Assembly: GCF_010894455.1 (NCBI RefSeq)
Contig: NZ_JAAIXY010000029.1
Location: 1 to 64,000 of the forward strand
Source: Myxococcus eversor
GTDB taxonomy: Bacteria; Myxococcota; Myxococcia; Myxococcales; Myxococcaceae
Direction of reading: 5' to 3'
Length of the DNA: 64,000 nucleotides
Under the pieces are notes generated by a model. It made no database searches and was not told the DNA's origin. It saw only the letters and a program-made list of their open reading frames with translations. Shown piece by piece: positions 52,221 through 62,092 of this stretch. Positions within the stretch are counted from its first letter, which is position 1. Each line of letters starts with the position of its first letter. The position numbers and the translations under genes are program-made.

Positions 52221-54362
52221 CTACGCCGGGGGCGGCGACTCACGCACCCAGTGGCGGTGCGCGGCGATGGCCTTGGCGAACATCTGTCCGAAGCCCCGCG
52301 TCTCGTTCTTCGCGCTGCGCACGACGCCCATCGCGTCATCCAGCCCCTTGGCCATGGGCTGGGACAGGCCCGCCGCGTCCAGCAGCGTGGTGGCCGCGCC
52401 GGACAGCGCCAGCGCCTTGCAGTGCACGTATGCCTCCCGCACGAAGTCCACCGCCAGGGGCAGCTTCCTCAGCGTGGCCACGCTCTTGTCCCCGCCGGGG
52501 ACGTAGACCGCGTCGAAGAGCACGGAGGACGTGTTCTGGAACGTCTTCACCGGTGTCTCCTCGCCACCGTCCGCGCTGGCAACGGGGGCGAGCGTGGGGC
52601 CCACGATTTCGACCAGGGCGCCCAGCCCCTCCAGCGTCTTGCGCACCTGGGACAGCTCCCTGCCCGGGAAGCCATCCGCGATGAGCACCGCCACCTTGCG
52701 TGTCTTGATGGAGTCGTGCGGCGTGTTCTCCATGCTGAGCGCCGGGGACACCTTCGTCAGCTTGGGCGCGGGCTTGCCCGCCACCAGCTCCGAGGCCTTG
52801 GGCGGCTTCGGCGGCGCGACACCCACCGCGCGCGCCACCCGCTCGGCCATCTGCCGGTCGATGTTCACCAGCACCTGGTTCACCACGCGCTCGCGAATCT
52901 CCGCGCGCTCCACCTTGCTCACCTCGAACTCGAGCGCCGAGACGAGGTGCTCGCGCTCCGGCTTCGACAGGCTGTTGAAGAAGAGCGTGGCCTGGCTGAA
53001 GTGGTCCCCGAAGCTGCCGCTGCGCTCGCGAATCTTGTGCCCCTCCACGCGCTCCTGCCGGTGGACGAAGGCCGACTTGGGATTGGCCAGCATCGGGCAG
53101 CCACCGCCAATGGAGTTGGGGTGGTAGTTGGCCCGGTTGGTGTTGATGGTCTGCCGTCCGAAGCCGTCCTGCTGGTGGTTGTTCACCGGGCAGACGGGCT
53201 TGTTGATGGGCAGCTCCGCGAAGTTGGGTCCGCCCAGACGCGTCAGCTGCGTGTCCAGGTAGGAGAAGATTCGCGCCTGGAGCAGCGGGTCATTGGTGAA
53301 GTCGATGCCCGGGACGACGTTGGCCACGCAGAAGGCCACCTGCTCCGTCTCCGCGAAGAAGTTGTCCGGGTTGCGGTCCAGCACCAGCTTGCCGACCTTC
53401 TGCACGGGAACCAGCTCCTCGGGCAACAGCTTCGTCGCGTCCAGCAAATCAAACCCATACTTCAGCTCGTCGCCCTCGGGCACCAACTGGACGCCCAGCT
53501 CGTACTCGGGGAAGTTCCCCTGCTCAATCGAGTCCCAGAGGTCCCGGCGGTGGAAGTCCGGGTCCTTGCCTGACACCTTCTGCGCCTCGTCCCAGACGAG
53601 CGAGTGCGTGCCCAGCACCGGCTTCCAGTGGAACTTCACCAGTGTGGCCTTGCCCCTGGCATTGACCAGCCGGTAGGTGTGGACGCCAAAGCCTTCCATG
53701 TGCCGGAAGCTGCGCGGAATGGCCCGGTCCGACATCAGCCACATCACCATGTGCGCCGTCTCCGGCACCAGCGAGACGAAGTCCCAGAGTGAGTCGTGCG
53801 CGGAGGACGCCTGCGGAATCTCGTTGTGAGGCTCCGGTTTCACCGCGTGGACGAAGTCGGGGAACTTGATGCCGTCCTGGATGAAGAAGACGGGCATGTT
53901 GTTGCCCACCAGGTCGTAGTTGCCCTCGGGCGTGTAGAACTTGGTGGCGAAGCCGCGCACGTCGCGCACGGTGTCCGCGGAGCCGCGCGAGCCACCCACG
54001 GTGGAGAAGCGCACGAAGACGGGTGTGCGCAGGCTGGGGTCGGTGAGGAAGCGCGCCTGGGTGTAGCGCTCCAGCGACTCGTAGACCTGGAAGTAGCCAT
54101 GGGCGCCCGCGCCGCGCGCGTGGACGGCGCGCTCGGGGATGCGCTCATGGTCGAAGCGCATCATCTTCTCGCGGAAGTGGAAGTCCTCCAGGAGGGTGGG
54201 GCCCCGCAGGCCCGCCTTCAGCGAGTTGTCCGTGTCGGAGATGCGGATGCCCTGGTCCGTCGTCAGCACCGTGTCTTCCTGGTGTGCGCGGTAGGGCTCC
54301 AGTTGTTCGTTCTTGCTGGGCGGGGGAGGGGTCGGCTTGGACGGAGTCCTTCGCGGCGGCAT
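52221..54362 (-). CDS. katE: Monofunctional catalase, large-subunit (KatE/HPII type)
   Basis: The 713-residue enzyme breaks down H2O2 with haem. The active-site H81 is in ERAVHARGAGAHGYF and the partner N154 in DLVGNNMPVFFIQD. The proximal Tyr is in ARIFSYLDTQLTRLG. The extra C-terminal ~150 residues form the flavodoxin/DJ-1-like domain of large-subunit catalases (KVAVLIADGFPGRELSQVRK; FDAVYVPGGDKSVATL). Length and order match HPII. The N-terminal Pro-rich arm is typical. It converges with the tail-anchored protein gene with only two bases between stops. The 248 bases upstream of its start show nothing I can name. Confidence 0.93.
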   Translation of the reverse strand: MPPRRTPSKPTPPPPSKNEQLEPYRAHQEDTVLTTDQGIRISDTDNSLKAGLRGPTLLEDFHFREKMMRFDHERIPERAVHARGAGAHGYFQVYESLERYTQARFLTDPSLRTPVFVRFSTVGGSRGSADTVRDVRGFATKFYTPEGNYDLVGNNMPVFFIQDGIKFPDFVHAVKPEPHNEIPQASSAHDSLWDFVSLVPETAHMVMWLMSDRAIPRSFRHMEGFGVHTYRLVNARGKATLVKFHWKPVLGTHSLVWDEAQKVSGKDPDFHRRDLWDSIEQGNFPEYELGVQLVPEGDELKYGFDLLDATKLLPEELVPVQKVGKLVLDRNPDNFFAETEQVAFCVANVVPGIDFTNDPLLQARIFSYLDTQLTRLGGPNFAELPINKPVCPVNNHQQDGFGRQTINTNRANYHPNSIGGGCPMLANPKSAFVHRQERVEGHKIRERSGSFGDHFSQATLFFNSLSKPEREHLVSALEFEVSKVERAEIRERVVNQVLVNIDRQMAERVARAVGVAPPKPPKASELVAGKPAPKLTKVSPALSMENTPHDSIKTRKVAVLIADGFPGRELSQVRKTLEGLGALVEIVGPTLAPVASADGGEETPVKTFQNTSSVLFDAVYVPGGDKSVATLRKLPLAVDFVREAYVHCKALALSGAATTLLDAAGLSQPMAKGLDDAMGVVRSAKNETRGFGQMFAKAIAAHRHWVRESPPPA

Positions 54363-54610
54363 GAGCAGCTCCCAGGGGAAAGGCGCCAGGATGCGGCGCG
54401 CTCGCGGTCTACGCCCGCCGCCACATGTCTGGGAAAGAGAGGGATGCGGGAAGCGCGCGAGCGTTCACCACCCGCCAGGTCGGGTGTCCCGAGGTGTCAA
54501 CGGTCGACACTGCGTGCGGCGGACACGAGGACGCCCCCACGCGCGGACCGGGTGGACCGCGACATGGAGGCGTCGAGAGGACTGCCCGAGGCAGTCAGGC
54601 TGGGAGGCGA

Positions 54611-55297
54611 CTACGGCGTGGGCTGCGCCGTCATGGCCGGCTGGATGCCAGCGGCGGCGGCAGCGGCCTCGGCGGCAGCGGCGGCCTCGGCGGCGGCCTT
54701 CTCCGCCTCCGCCTTCGCGGCGGCGGCCACGCGCGCGGCCTCGGCCTCGGCCTCGGCGCGCTTCTTCGCCTCCGCCTCCGCCACCGTCTTCAGACTGGCG
54801 AGGCCCGACTCGAAGTCCTTGCCAATCATCGCGTCCATGTCCATGAACAGGCCCATCGCCTTGGAGATGAAGCCGTTGGCGCCGTTCATCGCCCAGACGA
54901 CCTCGGTGCCGCCGTCCACGGGGGTGAAGGTGAAGGTGGTGGTGTTGGTGGCGGTGAAGGGCTTGATGAACTCCAGCTTGATGCGGACGGACTCGGAGGG
55001 CTTGCTCTCCTCGAGCGTCATCCGCCCCTGGCCGATGTCGTCGTTGCCCGCCCACTCATAGATGGCGCCGGCGCCCGACTCCGGACCGGAGTACGTCTTC
55101 TTCATGGCGGGGTCCAGCCGCTCCCACGGAGACCACGCGGCCCACGCGTGGAAGTCGTTCACCTGCGCGAAGACGATGTCCGGGGACGCGGACAGCGTCG
55201 CCGTGCGCTTCACGGCGAACTCCGAGGGACGCGTGGCGATGATGCCCACCAGGATGAGCAGCAGGGCGGCGAGGCCGCCGAGAATCTTCTTGAGCAT
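54611..55297 (-). CDS. SRPBCC (polyketide cyclase-like) protein with Ala/Glu-rich C-terminal helix
   Basis: The protein has 228 residues. An N-terminal membrane anchor (ILGGLAALLLILVGIIATRP) is followed by an SRPBCC domain (KRTATLSASPDIVFAQVNDF; AWAAWSPWERLDPAMKKTYS; EVVWAMNGANGFISKAMGLF) as in the polyketide cyclase 2 family. From ~residue 168 a long helix of Ala/Glu/Lys/Arg repeats (EAEAKKRAEAEAEAARVAAA) ends in a Pro/Thr tail. The helix is probably a single alpha-helix or coiled coil added to the usual domain. The ligand is unknown. Monocistronic. Confidence 0.75.
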   Translation of the reverse strand: MLKKILGGLAALLLILVGIIATRPSEFAVKRTATLSASPDIVFAQVNDFHAWAAWSPWERLDPAMKKTYSGPESGAGAIYEWAGNDDIGQGRMTLEESKPSESVRIKLEFIKPFTATNTTTFTFTPVDGGTEVVWAMNGANGFISKAMGLFMDMDAMIGKDFESGLASLKTVAEAEAKKRAEAEAEAARVAAAAKAEAEKAAAEAAAAAEAAAAAAGIQPAMTAQPTP

Positions 55298-55507
55298 GGG
55301 GCGTGGAGTCCTTGTTTCGGGAGGCCGCCAGCAGGGCGCCGTCCCGGTGGCGCGTCATAGAGGCTGCGGGCCATCCGACGCAAGGCACCCCACGTCAGCG
55401 TCAGGACCTCCAGGGTTTCATCGGAGCAGAAAGCAAATGGGGCCCGACGCGGATGCAATGCGTCGAGCCCCTCGGGAGTGTGTCCGCGCCTTGGGGGTGC
55501 GGGTGAC

Positions 55508-58500
55508 TCAGTTGTAGGTGGCGGTGTACGTGCCGGCCAGGGCGCCGTCGATGAAGGCGAAGTCCACGCCCTTGATGGTGCGTGTCACCGTCGTCACGGC
55601 GGAGCCCGCGCGGGTGACGGACACCAGCGTGCGGCCCGTCGTGGTGCGCCGGGGCACCATGAGGGACAGGTTGAGCGCGGGGCTGGTGAGGTTGAAGGTG
55701 AGCACCGTGCCGGTGAAGGCCACGGTGGACACCTGGGTGGCCTCGCGGGCGTCCAGCCACTCCAGCAACTGCTTCGCGGTGATGACCGACACGCCGTCAC
55801 GCTTGGCGGACGCGACGATGGCTGCCGAGCCGGTGGAGCCCGCCGACGGCTGCGAGTCGACGTGCATGTTGGCGTTGAACGCGCCGTAGTAGCCCTTGGC
55901 GCCCAGCGCGTTGGCGAGCAGCGTATCGATGTGCAGCGGATAGGACTGGCCGGACTCGTCCGTCATCTGCGTGGCGAGCTGGTAGACGTCCAGCGGGGTG
56001 CCATCCACGTCCGCGAAGCGCATGGCCAGGCCGGAGCCGGTGAACATGCCCGGGCGGTCCTGCACCCAGTAGTCGGGCCAGTAATAGTAGTTGGTGTCCA
56101 TGCGGATGCCGTGCAGGCGCGACACCTTGGGCTGGGTGGCCCAGTCGCTGAACGCGATGCAGTGCGTGCGATTGGTGACGGGCGCGGGGACGGCGGGGAA
56201 GGCGGACGCGAAGCTGGCGAACTGCGGGGTGAAGAAGTTCGGGTCCAACGTGTTGGCCGTGTAGTCCGCGCAGCCGGTGTTGACGTGCAGGGCGTACTCG
56301 AAGCCCTGCGCCACGTAGCCGTTGGCCTGGGTGGCGCTCAGCCCGCCCACGTAGTCGTAGACGGTGCCGCGGATGCATTCCCAGTTCGCCACGTTGCACC
56401 CGGTGGTGCTGTCCGTGAGGTGCTGGTTCCAGCGCTGGGTGGTGGCGCCGCCCGGGTGGCCGTCGGCCGTCATCACCACGACGGCCTTCTTGGAGCGGGG
56501 GAAGTACCAGAGGCGCGGCAGGGGCGTGGTGCTCGTCTGGTGCAGCACGTTGGCGAGCAGGCGCTGCTGCTCGTCGGCCTGGGGAATCTGGACCTTGGCC
56601 AGGTTCACCCAGTCCGGCTGCGGGTCGAAGGACGCGTTGCCGTAGAACATGTCGCTGGCGCGCGCGCCCGGGCCAATGGAGGACCCGTCCCGGTTCTGTC
56701 CCTGCCAGGCCGGGTTGCCCTGCCGCGTGTAGATGACGGACTTCGCCAGGTCATACATGAAGGCGGTGGCGGTGCCGGTGCCCACGGTGCGCTGGCTGAC
56801 GGCGGTGAACGTCGTCGCGGTGGTGGCGTCCGAGTAGAGCGTGGCGACGGTGCGCGTGCCGGCGACGACGGTGCGCTTGTCGGCGAGGCCATGATACTGC
56901 ATCGTCTCCGCGGTGATGCCCGTGCCCGGGGCCTGGGTGGCGTTGACCAGGATGTAGCCATTGGCCTGGGTGCCTTGAGAGGCATTGAGGCCGAGCAGGG
57001 ATTGGAGGTTCGCCGCGGGCCGCAGGGCGATGAGGCTGCCGCCGGCGTTGACCCAGGTGGTGACGAGCGTCACCTGGGCCGCGCTCAGCGTCTGCTCGCC
57101 GAGCACCAGCACCTTGTAGTCATTGAGGTTGACGGAGACGCCCAGGTTGCCGGCGTCGGTGGTGGCGAAGGCGGCGATGCCCTCGGCCTCCAGGATTTCG
57201 CGCAGGTAGTCGGTGAAGGGATTGCCGGGAGAGGTGGCCACCAGCACGGGGCCCGCGCCGTGGACGCCCGGACGGGGCGGCGGCCCGTAGGTCTCGAAGA
57301 CGACGTCCACCCAATAGTTGGAGTTCTGGAAGCTGCCGTTGGGGAACGTGGACGCGGCGCCATAGACGAAGACGCCGTTGCCGCCCGCCGTGGTGGCGCC
57401 GGGCAGGGCGTGCAGCGGAGGGGCATCCACGCCGGTGGTGAGGCCGTTGTTGTCGAACGAGTAGCCACCGAGCGGCGCGAAGTACGACGCGACATACGGG
57501 GTGCCGGCGGTGATGGCGACGGGGGTGGTGAACGTCACCTCCTGCCAGCCGACGGCCGTCTCGTTGGTGAAGGTGGCGGAGGCCAGGGGGGCGCCAGCGG
57601 CGCTCCACAAGTTGCCCACGTGGGTGCCGCTGTTGCCGCTGCCCTTGTAGAAGCGCACGCCCGTCACCTGGCCGTCCACGTCCGCGCGGAACTTCACGCC
57701 CACTTCGATGGCGGCGGTGTCATTGGCGGTGGCGGTGCCAGGCGTGGCGGTGGGGGCGAAGAGGCGGAAGGTGTTGCCCGGGGGCAGCGTCGGCGGCTGG
57801 GCGCCGGTGGCCTGGAAGACGACGTCCACCCAGTAGTTGGAGTTGCCGAAGCTGTTGATGGGGAAGGAGCCCGCGGCGCCGTAGGTGAAGACGCCGTTGC
57901 CGCCGCTGGTGCTGCCGGGCAGCGCGAAGAGGGGCGCGTTGTCCTGGCCGCTGGCGAGGCCGCCGTTGTCGAAGGCGTACGCGCCGACAGGGGCATGGTA
58001 CGAGGCGACATAAGGGGTGTTGGCGGCGATGGCGACGGGCGTGGAGAACGTCACCTGCTGCCAGCCGGTGGCCGTCTCGGAGGTGAAGGTGGCGAAGGCG
58101 AGGCGCTGTCCGTTGGCGCTCCAGAGGCTGCCCACGTGGGTGCCGGTGTTGGTGGCGCCCTTGTAGAAGCGGACGCCCAGCACGTTGCCGCTCACGTTCG
58201 TCGTGAACTTCACGCCCAGCTCCACGGCGCTTGCGTCATTGGTGACGGACGCGACGGCGGGCGTGGCGGTTGCGGGCCACAGGGTGACGGGGGCGGCGGG
58301 GCGGAAGACGACGTCCACCCAGTAGTTGGAGTTGCCGAAGCTGCTCGACGGGAAGGTGCCGGCGGCGCCGTAGGAGAAGACGCCGTTGCCACCGCTGGTG
58401 CCGCCCGCGAGCGCGTGGAGGGGAAGGGAGTCCACGGCCGAGGCCAGGCCCGCGCTGGTGAAGCCATAGGCGCCGACGGGCGCGTGGTACGAGGCGACGT

Positions 58501-58894
58501 ACGTGGTGCCTGCGCTGATGCGCACGGGCGTGGAGAACGTCACCTCCTGCCAGCCGGAGGCCGTCTCACCGGTGAAGGTGGCGAAGGCGAGGCGCACGCC
58601 CGCGGCGCTCCAGAGGCTTCCCACGTGGGTGCCGGTGTTGGCGGCGCCCTTGTAGAAGCGGATGCCGAGGATGTCTCCCTCGACGTCGGACTGGAACTTC
58701 ACGCCGAGCTCCACGGCGGAGAAGTCGTTGGTGACGGAGGGGACGGCGGGCGTGGAGGCCGGGGTGAACAGCGTGTACGTCGTCTGGGCGCGCGCGGCGG
58801 CGGGGAGTACGAGCAGGACGGCCGCGAGCAGCGCCAGCGCGTGGACGCGTGGCGTGCTCGAGACCTGGTGGGGTCGCGACATCGAGGGTGTCAT
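55508..58894 (-). CDS. Exported protein with three DUF4082 domains and a deacetylase-like C-terminus
   Basis: The protein has 1128 residues. ATG 58894 has AAGGAG eight bases ahead; a signal peptide follows (ALALLAAVLLVLPAAARAQ). Three DUF4082 beta domains of ~150 residues each are recognised by VELGVKFQSDVEGDILGIRF, GTHVGSLWSAAG and GNSNYWVDVVF, joined by short linkers. A Rossmann-like part follows (LREILEAEGIAAFATTDAGN; LVLGEQTLSAAQV), then a polysaccharide-deacetylase-like region (KKAVVVMTADGHPGG; EYALHVNTGC; MRFADVDGTPLDVYQ), ending in a small beta domain. It is probably a surface or secreted carbohydrate-active protein. The three DUF4082 units are also alike at DNA level. Confidence 0.7.
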   Translation of the reverse strand: MTPSMSRPHQVSSTPRVHALALLAAVLLVLPAAARAQTTYTLFTPASTPAVPSVTNDFSAVELGVKFQSDVEGDILGIRFYKGAANTGTHVGSLWSAAGVRLAFATFTGETASGWQEVTFSTPVRISAGTTYVASYHAPVGAYGFTSAGLASAVDSLPLHALAGGTSGGNGVFSYGAAGTFPSSSFGNSNYWVDVVFRPAAPVTLWPATATPAVASVTNDASAVELGVKFTTNVSGNVLGVRFYKGATNTGTHVGSLWSANGQRLAFATFTSETATGWQQVTFSTPVAIAANTPYVASYHAPVGAYAFDNGGLASGQDNAPLFALPGSTSGGNGVFTYGAAGSFPINSFGNSNYWVDVVFQATGAQPPTLPPGNTFRLFAPTATPGTATANDTAAIEVGVKFRADVDGQVTGVRFYKGSGNSGTHVGNLWSAAGAPLASATFTNETAVGWQEVTFTTPVAITAGTPYVASYFAPLGGYSFDNNGLTTGVDAPPLHALPGATTAGGNGVFVYGAASTFPNGSFQNSNYWVDVVFETYGPPPRPGVHGAGPVLVATSPGNPFTDYLREILEAEGIAAFATTDAGNLGVSVNLNDYKVLVLGEQTLSAAQVTLVTTWVNAGGSLIALRPAANLQSLLGLNASQGTQANGYILVNATQAPGTGITAETMQYHGLADKRTVVAGTRTVATLYSDATTATTFTAVSQRTVGTGTATAFMYDLAKSVIYTRQGNPAWQGQNRDGSSIGPGARASDMFYGNASFDPQPDWVNLAKVQIPQADEQQRLLANVLHQTSTTPLPRLWYFPRSKKAVVVMTADGHPGGATTQRWNQHLTDSTTGCNVANWECIRGTVYDYVGGLSATQANGYVAQGFEYALHVNTGCADYTANTLDPNFFTPQFASFASAFPAVPAPVTNRTHCIAFSDWATQPKVSRLHGIRMDTNYYYWPDYWVQDRPGMFTGSGLAMRFADVDGTPLDVYQLATQMTDESGQSYPLHIDTLLANALGAKGYYGAFNANMHVDSQPSAGSTGSAAIVASAKRDGVSVITAKQLLEWLDAREATQVSTVAFTGTVLTFNLTSPALNLSLMVPRRTTTGRTLVSVTRAGSAVTTVTRTIKGVDFAFIDGALAGTYTATYN

Positions 58895-59078
58895 TCGGAC
58901 TTCTCCTTGGGGGGGCACGACGAGACAGAGGGGGCGCGGAAACCGCGGCATCTTGCTGTCTGTCTCTGACACCTACAATGCAGTGAGAGGAGGTCTCACT
59001 CGTTGTTGCCGTCTTGCTCGATTTTTCCGCGTGCACGACGCGAAGCGGTCTCCCCGCGTGGATTCCTCCTGGCCGACT

Positions 59079-59558
59079 TCAGGAGTCCATCATCTCCAGC
59101 GCGTGCGACAGGACACGCGATTCGCGCCGGACACGTCTTGCCGCCAGGAACCAGCGCAGGCTCACGCCGACAGCCAGCAGGGCCATGAGTCCCCAGAACT
59201 CCGGCGCCCCGGCCAAGAGTCGATGGGCCGCGAGCGCCGCTCCCGTCATCCCCAGGAGGCTGACGATGATTTCGGGGTGCCACGCCAGCCGCGTCACGAC
59301 CTGGACGTCACGCTCGGACACCCGCTCCAGCTCGGACTCGACGAAGTACACGGGGCGCCACACCGCGGCCGCGGGTTCCCAGACAGGGATTTGTCGCTGA
59401 ATCACGAGGCGAGGGCCGCGCCGCTGGCCCGAATACCACTGCGGGCCCCGGTGCCCTCCCGGAGACGGTGGCAGCCTGAAGGAGCCAACCCACCCATTCA
59501 AATGCTCCTCAATCCGCTCGGGGCTCGCCTTGATATGAACCCACCGCTCGACGTGCAT
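59079..59558 (-). CDS. Small two-helix membrane protein
   Basis: The protein has 159 residues from ATG 59558, which has GGAG about eight bases ahead. The N-terminal cytoplasmic ~95 residues (HVERWVHIKASPERIEEHLN; VWRPVYFVESELERV) read like an SRPBCC-type start, but the rest of that fold is not clear. Two transmembrane helices follow (IIVSLLGMTGAALAAHRLL and FWGLMALLAVGVSLRWFLAA) and then a basic/acidic tail. Function unknown. The upstream neighbour on the opposite strand encodes a glycosyltransferase-like protein. Confidence 0.55.
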   Translation of the reverse strand: MHVERWVHIKASPERIEEHLNGWVGSFRLPPSPGGHRGPQWYSGQRRGPRLVIQRQIPVWEPAAAVWRPVYFVESELERVSERDVQVVTRLAWHPEIIVSLLGMTGAALAAHRLLAGAPEFWGLMALLAVGVSLRWFLAARRVRRESRVLSHALEMMDS

Positions 59559-59872
59559 CGGGAAGGCTCCTCTCTGTTCGGCACCTCGTTCGGATGCCGC
59601 TGGAGAGTGTAGTCGTCTCCCGGACCGGTTGAGCAACCGGAGCCGTGAGGGCTGCCCCGTTGGAGGGTGCGTTCCCACCAGACGCCGCTTCGTTCCGCGA
59701 GGACGCGGCCCTCGCGCGTTCCTCGTGCGCCGTCACCACGGCGGCTCGACTTCTCTCTGGCGCAGTGTCCTGGCGTCCGGCTTGCAGCTGTCTGACGGTG
59801 GACGGCCACGCGGAGCGCTCTCGTGTCGCCTGCCGCGCCGTTTCGAATCGCGAGCGACCCGCCAGGAGCGCC

Positions 59873-61762
59873 ATGAGTGGTTACCACTGTCGCAGATGTG
59901 GCCTGAACAACGGCAGGGACAATCCCATCGACCGGTGTCCCATGTGTCGGGAGGCGATGTCGGCGTACTGCTCGGGCTGTGAGAGCAGCTGTACCTCGAG
60001 CAGCAGCGGCACGAAGTGTTGGTGCGGAGGGTCGTTCGTCGAGGATCCTGATTACAGGACCCGCATCGAGGCCGAGGCGGAACGCCTCTTCGGGGACGGA
60101 CACCCACCTCCCCCCAGGCGTGACAGCCGGCCTCCCCCCAAGCTGCCCGTTCCCTTCGCCCCGCCGAAACCTCCAAGTCCTCCAAGCCCTTCAGGTCCTC
60201 CAGGTCCAGCACCCTCCGCGCGGGGGAGGCCCGGGCTCAGTCCCATTCCCAAAATCATCCACGGGACCTGGGCCGGCGGAGGACCTATCGCGACGACGAA
60301 GACCCTCCAGGGAATCACGAGCTGGCTGGAGAAGACCCAGGCCACGCCAGACCATCAGGTGTGGATCTGGTGGGACGACGCGCACGTCTACAACATGCAC
60401 TTGCGCAAGATTCTGAAGAAATACCCCCTGGCGCGCGCGCACTACGAGCTCAGTGCCGCGCAGGACCCCTTGAAGGTGCGTGGGACGGTCCGCCATGGGC
60501 GTGACCTGCACAACCTGCGAGTCCTCTCGCAAGGGATGTCCCCGGACGAGAAGCTCGCCCTGGCCAAGGACCTCATCAACGAAGCGGCCGATGACCTGGA
60601 GCCCCTGCGTGCGCTGGAGCGCGCGCACCCCGAACGATTCAGGCTCTGCAACCTCCGCTCACACGAGTTCCTGACGGGCATGCACTTCCTCAACATGGAT
60701 GCCTATGACCAGGAGCTGACCCTGCGCGGAATGTTCGCGGCCTCGGCGTCCGACATCCTCCGCTACGAGGTGCTCTACAACTACGGAGGGGTCTACATGG
60801 ACGTCGACATCGACCTGCTCTCCGCGCTCGGAAGACTCGAGGTCGATGCCTCGGGCGCCCTGGTGGGAATCACCCCGGACCGCAAGTTCGCGGCGTCCGC
60901 GGCCGCCTGGCCCGGTCGCGAGCTGATCGCCACGACCCCGGCCTATACCGACAAGAGCCTCTATCTCAGCAACTGCATCGTGGCGGCGGCTCCCCGCAGT
61001 CCGCTCATCGATGCCATGCGACAGACCATTCGTCTGGCCTATCGACTCATTGGGTGGAGGTCCCCACGCGAGACGTTCGAGCTCGACCCCGATCATCTGC
61101 TCGAAGGCTATTGGAAGAACAACACCACCCGCTCCACGCTCGACCTGACCGGGCCCAACATGGTGCGAGACCTCCTCTGGCTGTGCTCCAGGAACGTCCC
61201 CTGGGAGGAGATGCCGAGTGCTTGCCTCTCCCGGCTCTGCGCCACCCTGGTGCCATCCAAGGCCTCGGCGAAAAAGAAAGCGCCGGCACCGTCCTCGTCG
61301 TCCTCGTCGTCCTCGTCGTCCGGTGCTTCCGCCAGCGTCTCCCCGCCATTTGACCGTGTTGCCCCTGTCTGGCGGGACGACGTGCCCGAACATGTCCCGT
61401 TCTGGCAATGGGTCGCGGCGAATGCGACCTTCCCCATGGTCCATGTCGAATGCGTGACGGAGGCCGCGGGCGTGAGTGATTGCGATGCGGCGAACCTCCA
61501 GGTGGTGTCCGTGAAGGCACCCAAGGCCCCGGAGAGCGAGCCCTTCCACTTCGTGCACTTCCCGAGCATCCCCAGAGGGGGGGCCCTCAAGGGCCTGCTG
61601 AATGACCTTCACACGAATCACAAGATAGACACCCCGTTGCCCCTGGACATCAAGGCAGGCGATGAGATTGTCTGGGGCGCTGTTCGCTGGAAGGTCACCG
61701 AACTTGGCAAGCAGAAGGGCCTGGTCGTGGGCAAGAAGCCCATCACGCTGATCCGCCTCTGA
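59873..61762 (+). CDS. TcdA/TcdB-like (DXD) glycosyltransferase with N-terminal zinc ribbons
   Basis: The protein has 629 residues. Residues 5-52 hold ten cysteines in zinc-ribbon pairs (C6/C9, C22/C25, C33/C36, C49/C51 and others). A Pro-rich linker (~75-120) leads to a sugar-transferase domain: PIPKIIHGTWAGGGPI, HQVWIWWDD and ASASDILRYEVLYNYGGVYM with D310-V-D312-I-D314, the manganese/UDP-sugar motif shared by clostridial glucosylating toxins and Och1-like enzymes. A Ser-rich stretch (S repeat ~470) precedes a C-terminal domain (HVPFWQWVAANATFPMVHVE). There is no signal peptide. It may modify a host, prey or own protein or glycan. ATG 59873 follows CAGGAG. Confidence 0.65.
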   Translation: MSGYHCRRCGLNNGRDNPIDRCPMCREAMSAYCSGCESSCTSSSSGTKCWCGGSFVEDPDYRTRIEAEAERLFGDGHPPPPRRDSRPPPKLPVPFAPPKPPSPPSPSGPPGPAPSARGRPGLSPIPKIIHGTWAGGGPIATTKTLQGITSWLEKTQATPDHQVWIWWDDAHVYNMHLRKILKKYPLARAHYELSAAQDPLKVRGTVRHGRDLHNLRVLSQGMSPDEKLALAKDLINEAADDLEPLRALERAHPERFRLCNLRSHEFLTGMHFLNMDAYDQELTLRGMFAASASDILRYEVLYNYGGVYMDVDIDLLSALGRLEVDASGALVGITPDRKFAASAAAWPGRELIATTPAYTDKSLYLSNCIVAAAPRSPLIDAMRQTIRLAYRLIGWRSPRETFELDPDHLLEGYWKNNTTRSTLDLTGPNMVRDLLWLCSRNVPWEEMPSACLSRLCATLVPSKASAKKKAPAPSSSSSSSSSSGASASVSPPFDRVAPVWRDDVPEHVPFWQWVAANATFPMVHVECVTEAAGVSDCDAANLQVVSVKAPKAPESEPFHFVHFPSIPRGGALKGLLNDLHTNHKIDTPLPLDIKAGDEIVWGAVRWKVTELGKQKGLVVGKKPITLIRL

Positions 61763-62092
61763 CCCCAGCGCGAGGGATGGCCTGGCTGGGAGGGTACCTG
61801 TCGCGCCTCAGTCCGCATGTCGGGGTTCGCGGCGGTGAACGCGGCGGGGGGCATCCCCTTCTGCGGACAGCTCAAGACGACCCATCACGGCAGCCTGTCC
61901 CTGCGCCACGCCCAGCTTGAACGACGCACCGGCCTGAGTCGAGCCGCGCGCGACCCCGGCCGGCCCTCGACGAGTCCTGGAGTCACATGTTCCAGAATCC
62001 GTCGGGTGGTTATCGCGAGCACTCCATCCCGGTGCCCTCCATGGAGGTCATGTCGGGCAACCGGGGGCGGCCCCGAGGCCGCGTCAGCCAGA
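61763..62092. other. Region between convergent genes, possible decayed coding sequence
   Basis: These 330 bases between converging genes have coding-like composition but no complete gene. A short frame around 61980-62050 reads SHMFQNPSGGYREHSIPVPS and looks protein-like, without a start or full length. It may be a remnant. No hairpin of note was seen. Confidence 0.3.

Noticed and set aside
55478..58969. 1163-residue plus-strand frame over the DUF4082 gene
   Set aside because: Gly/Val/Arg-rich shadow of the real gene; no start context.
58982..59000. Short inverted repeat AGTGAGA/TCTCACT upstream of the DUF4082 gene
   Set aside because: Seven-base arms are too short to call an operator and it has no terminator tail.
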